DNA of 64,000 nt from Dimargaris cristalligena (Eukaryota > Kickxellomycota > Dimargaritomycetes > Dimargaritales > Dimargaritaceae), in contig JANBQC010000063.1 in the NCBI GenBank assembly GCA_027576995.1, positions 1 to 64,000 of the forward strand. Reading direction: 5' to 3'. This document shows, in pieces, positions 61,901 to 64,000 of the stretch; the stretch's first letter is position 1, and the number at the start of each line of letters is the position of its first letter. Under the pieces are notes generated by a model. That model was not told where the DNA came from, did no database searches, and was given only the letters and a program-made list of their open reading frames with translations. The translations under genes and the position numbers were made by a program.

Positions 61901-64000
61901 CTTCCGGTTGTTACCCGCGCCTTCTAAACCCACCACGTTCGAGCGATTGCAGGCGGATACATGGGCCCCCGTACACCTGTTTCCGCACTGGGAGCCCGCG
62001 GCCACTACCGCTCACCCGTTGGCTATGACTGGCCTAAGTGAACAGGTATCGACGGTTGCGGAGACTGTGGTGCAAAGCTTTGCTCTCTCACGCCTAGGCC
62101 AGTCCCCAAAGTCGGCCCTGGTCCACAGTCTCGGCTGGTCCACTATATTCGGTCCGGCCAATAACCACTCGACAGCCCCATTGGCCCCTCTCACCCCCTA
62201 TACTGCATCTCGCCTACTGGAAACGTGGTTGCTCCCCATGGCTCGCCTTTATACCGTCCGGGATACCGAAATCGGAGTCGACAATTGGAAGATTATGACC
62301 CAGCCGGGCGCCTCCCTTTTGAATGCCCGCCAGCTGGCCTCCCTGTATTATACGCTGGCCCAGATTGACGGTGCCATGAGTCCTCCTCCCTCACGCGGTG
62401 GAGCAGAATTCCCCAACATGACTACTCTGGCGGTCTCCACCCGATGGGAAATCGACCAGTGGCTTCTGCGCAAGGGGGTCGACCGACGGACATTGGCCAT
62501 GGTTATTGATGACTTCTTGACCTGGCGTTCCCTTCTGCCATGGGTTAGTGACGATCGGTACGTCTGGAAACTCCTGCTAAGCAAACTGCATAGCCTATTG
62601 GAGACCGGTTTGCTTAATGTACCCCTCATTCGGTATCTGGTTACTTTCGCACCTCAGGATGGAGTCAGTGACGGGGGGACTGGATCGTCCATGTCGCCGA
62701 GTAATGCTCTCCAGGACCTCCGCGGGCAGTGGCACCAATGGCATCAGCAGTTTCTTCGGCGCAGTGCTGCTCTTGCCACCGTCTGGCCCCTTGACACACT
62801 GTGGCAGTTGACCTTTGATTACATTCCACTGGGGGGCACCCTGACCACGGCCGATACTTCTTCGAGTGACACCCATCTTCTGACCGGCGACCAGCTGGCC
62901 CAGAGTGTCGGCCAACACTTTACCAAATGGACCGTTGCCTATCCGGACCAACCCCCGCTTCAGTTCTATCGGCAAATGGCCCAACACTGCGGCGCCACTC
63001 TCGTGGCCTGGGCTAATACGGCTCTAGGTTCGGACCCCGCGTCTTTGGCCGCCCGACTCCGGCAAGTCACCACGATTTACGCCGATTATATGTCGGTTGT
63101 CGGGGTGGTCGTGAACCAGGAACCGCCCGCCTTTATAACGGGCGGGGAGGGGGCCCACCCGTTCGTTCTGGGGGCCCAGCAAATGGTGGATGAATTATCC
63201 ACCTGTATTCAAGAGCTTTGGGTCGCTCTATTAGCCCAGGGATTGGCCGAGGCGAGTGACTCCCGTGTCACTTCGACTGACCACCCGCGAGTCCGCAACT
63301 GGGCCCTCGTCGCAACCACCTTGGCGCAATGGGTTATTCAACTCACTGCCCAGCATCAGCTTACCCATCAGGCAGTAATTACCCGCATCCTCTCCCCCCT
63401 TGTGGCCCTCGGCCCGACCGATCTGAGCGTCAAATCCCCTGCTGATATAGGCCCGGCACTGATGTACCACACCCAGCTGATCCAGTGTCTACGGGACCTC
63501 GTCCGGCTCCTCCTCGGGGACGCCACTGGCCTTCGGGCATCGGCGCCCAATACAGCACCGGGTTACTTGGGACCCAGTCTCGGCGACCTCCACTGCACCA
63601 TGGATCACCTTGCCCTGCAAGCCGAACTAGCCCTGCAGTTCGACCAGCCCCACTCCACCCATAGCCTATTGCCCATGGTCGTACCCTTAGTTCGCTCAGC
63701 GTGCTTGATGCAATACGAAGTACTGACCCGCGGGGTGGACCCATCGACATCTGGTTCGCTGGAGCCAACCCTGGTGATCATTAGTGCTGCGCTTTCCGAC
63801 CTGACGCTGGCCTTGGCCCGTAGTCCATGGGTTCATCGTCACTCGGGACCCATCATTCACCAGATATATGACACGGGAATCCACCCGCAGGTGGCTCCCC
63901 TGGACCGTACGGACAATACCCTTGCCTCAAATGAGGCATTATCCTCGACTCTTCCTCCAGTGGCCCAACTTTTTCTCCTAGATTGGTTTGGGCGCCTATT
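58971..64000 (+). CDS. MED12: Mediator complex subunit 12 (Srb8), 3' end beyond the window
   Basis: From ATG 58971 the frame is open without a stop or intron to the last base, at least 1676 codons. The first 110 residues are a Gly/His/Ser/Pro-rich low-complexity lead. Then comes the Med12 N-terminal signature: LLQRYVMRPPDDLPRL, GYPDYFPQDPAQPEDQLIDTYVRNGL (with the conserved YPDxxP...EDxL), followed further on by TWWKHLTDPAAQLSTLARSVP, LLKNICQRSIPMTRALWAIR and the W-rich block LQWIDRWSYLWRLVRVQCDQ ahead of LLRWLIEVIS. A later stretch SYAHYAQRIIARGEL also matches the family. Med12 belongs to the Mediator kinase module with Cdk8, cyclin C and Med13, and activates Cdk8 and restrains RNA polymerase II. 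Fungal and animal Med12 proteins are 1400-2200 aa, so a few hundred residues may be missing. The start is the first ATG; an alternative downstream start would only trim the low-complexity lead. Confidence 0.92.
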   Translation, partial: MNPRDGHNKGPGPYGNSKGTYGPTGGYSAPISQSSNPGTNYHMPHGTSSQHHSGVRTGTGPGFPNEGYGHNHSRNNHRVPGHLHPSSPYMSSRTHSSSNSGGSHPHNLTARRSASHTDPLLQRYVMRPPDDLPRLCSNTSVGYPDYFPQDPAQPEDQLIDTYVRNGLADQPLISSETSSMHDSIIDRLQDQGVMNQLAKFAVEILEQQQRLAVDSRLIHSQETGEPVDPSFIPSVGDVDSSTATSPFSGASPRWHLATPIPPKSFFHPPPVRPVTELSDRETWWKHLTDPAAQLSTLARSVPSLYGKDRTDRLESLLKNICQRSIPMTRALWAIRVFGCDEIQTALQSQPQLSPSQASDSLTTDWTRLVLNTLRSVLTEVPGRDPKTSEVGADPRRLFPDPDAQLQWIDRWSYLWRLVRVQCDQELVDIRHLLRWLIEVISTCSVDHFVLLLPSLYEYIPDIKRARFLLRLLVSALTDRALGFASQFILPASLETTLVDLHRSLFFSCPDVFMDPSAWADRRPVWEAIIFGRKLPTTNDRNARRSGPSPLPSTDDWSPERALWEEVNLRNTIFHMPTATPPTLDPPPLAWPDYHRPAQNPNPSCNQEPDGPTMWHKLVCSRPEVPESISNHLPFTHYPIATLANWFRTAYHTYFKLYPPRGQTGPISPARLDQFTDNLPKRSQTAQFLKFSLVYWLHWVIHTDPRPSQYPDAARVLSNENPNLSTMHTMVLCCLLNVLKLVGIRTLLNWPAAPSTDSTLGGLTDVSNRATPSRGDLGSALDSATSATETLHSAYTCRWVEELFEQVRLAGETDIQVLVRIGQRQDLIQEVLESFMADPWPTPWPPLIARVLTELTRANLFSYAHYAQRIIARGELSPDKTGSLTPLDAKFAHQPYLQLLGTLSEGELQARQIALYKANHLKFDHPESVLDPTLHTPEEYQEFRTILQWQHHIASRLPWLITHDAQTRSGQVLSSALLFRLLPAPSKPTTFERLQADTWAPVHLFPHWEPAATTAHPLAMTGLSEQVSTVAETVVQSFALSRLGQSPKSALVHSLGWSTIFGPANNHSTAPLAPLTPYTASRLLETWLLPMARLYTVRDTEIGVDNWKIMTQPGASLLNARQLASLYYTLAQIDGAMSPPPSRGGAEFPNMTTLAVSTRWEIDQWLLRKGVDRRTLAMVIDDFLTWRSLLPWVSDDRYVWKLLLSKLHSLLETGLLNVPLIRYLVTFAPQDGVSDGGTGSSMSPSNALQDLRGQWHQWHQQFLRRSAALATVWPLDTLWQLTFDYIPLGGTLTTADTSSSDTHLLTGDQLAQSVGQHFTKWTVAYPDQPPLQFYRQMAQHCGATLVAWANTALGSDPASLAARLRQVTTIYADYMSVVGVVVNQEPPAFITGGEGAHPFVLGAQQMVDELSTCIQELWVALLAQGLAEASDSRVTSTDHPRVRNWALVATTLAQWVIQLTAQHQLTHQAVITRILSPLVALGPTDLSVKSPADIGPALMYHTQLIQCLRDLVRLLLGDATGLRASAPNTAPGYLGPSLGDLHCTMDHLALQAELALQFDQPHSTHSLLPMVVPLVRSACLMQYEVLTRGVDPSTSGSLEPTLVIISAALSDLTLALARSPWVHRHSGPIIHQIYDTGIHPQVAPLDRTDNTLASNEALSSTLPPVAQLFLLDWFGRL

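Overview
The window is nuclear DNA of a fungus, probably an early-diverging (non-Dikarya) one. The direct signs are spliced genes with GTAAGT/GTACGT donors and YAG acceptors, introns of about 120-570 bp, CpG-containing GC-richer exons set in AT-richer intergenic DNA, and a gene set of typical fungal housekeeping functions. A full UBE2S-type E2, a family absent from budding yeast, points outside the yeast lineage. The species placement is inference; no marker gene settles it.

Layout. 1-2856: no gene; the first 1.3 kb is a remarkable block with no CpG at all. 2857-7850: two secreted proteins of unknown function, one of 536 aa (two exons) and one of 106 aa. 9418-13136: a divergent pair, UBE2S (minus, five exons) and CCS1, the copper chaperone for superoxide dismutase (plus, five exons). 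15064-16994: pyruvate kinase. 17674-27395: one very long minus-strand gene rebuilt here from eight exons, coding for about 1420 aa with five SH3 domains, proline-rich stretches and a C-terminal coiled coil. 27396-32745: 5.3 kb without a convincing gene. 32746-34463: NOB1. 34876-34948: tRNA-Trp(CCA). 35971-40113: a 1380-aa mitochondrial-type PPR protein. 40763-42415: delta-1-pyrroline-5-carboxylate dehydrogenase (minus). 45147-46532: an F-box/LRR protein. 48385-49253: a weakly supported spliced gene or relic. 51511-53443: a secreted prenylcysteine-oxidase-like flavoprotein. 54619-58266 and 58971-64000: a divergent pair, a Pan1-type EH-domain endocytic scaffold (minus) and Mediator subunit MED12 (plus, cut by the window end).

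Functional picture. Genes are single transcription units, not operons. Several pairs share promoters (UBE2S/CCS1, P5CDH/F-box, PAN1/MED12) and others converge (PYK/SH3 gene, PPR/P5CDH, PCYOX/PAN1). Two large actin or endocytosis-type scaffolds (the five-SH3 protein and the EH protein) occur in the same window; a working link between them is only a guess.

The most unusual item is the five-SH3 gene. The first four SH3 domains are each cut by a phase-0 intron at the same place, just before the last beta strand, and they alternate with linker exons that run from phase 0 to phase 1. This looks like growth by duplication of an SH3-plus-linker exon pair. The CpG-free block at the left edge and a diverged repeat pair (near 5.8 kb and 54.1 kb) are the other structures that genes do not explain.
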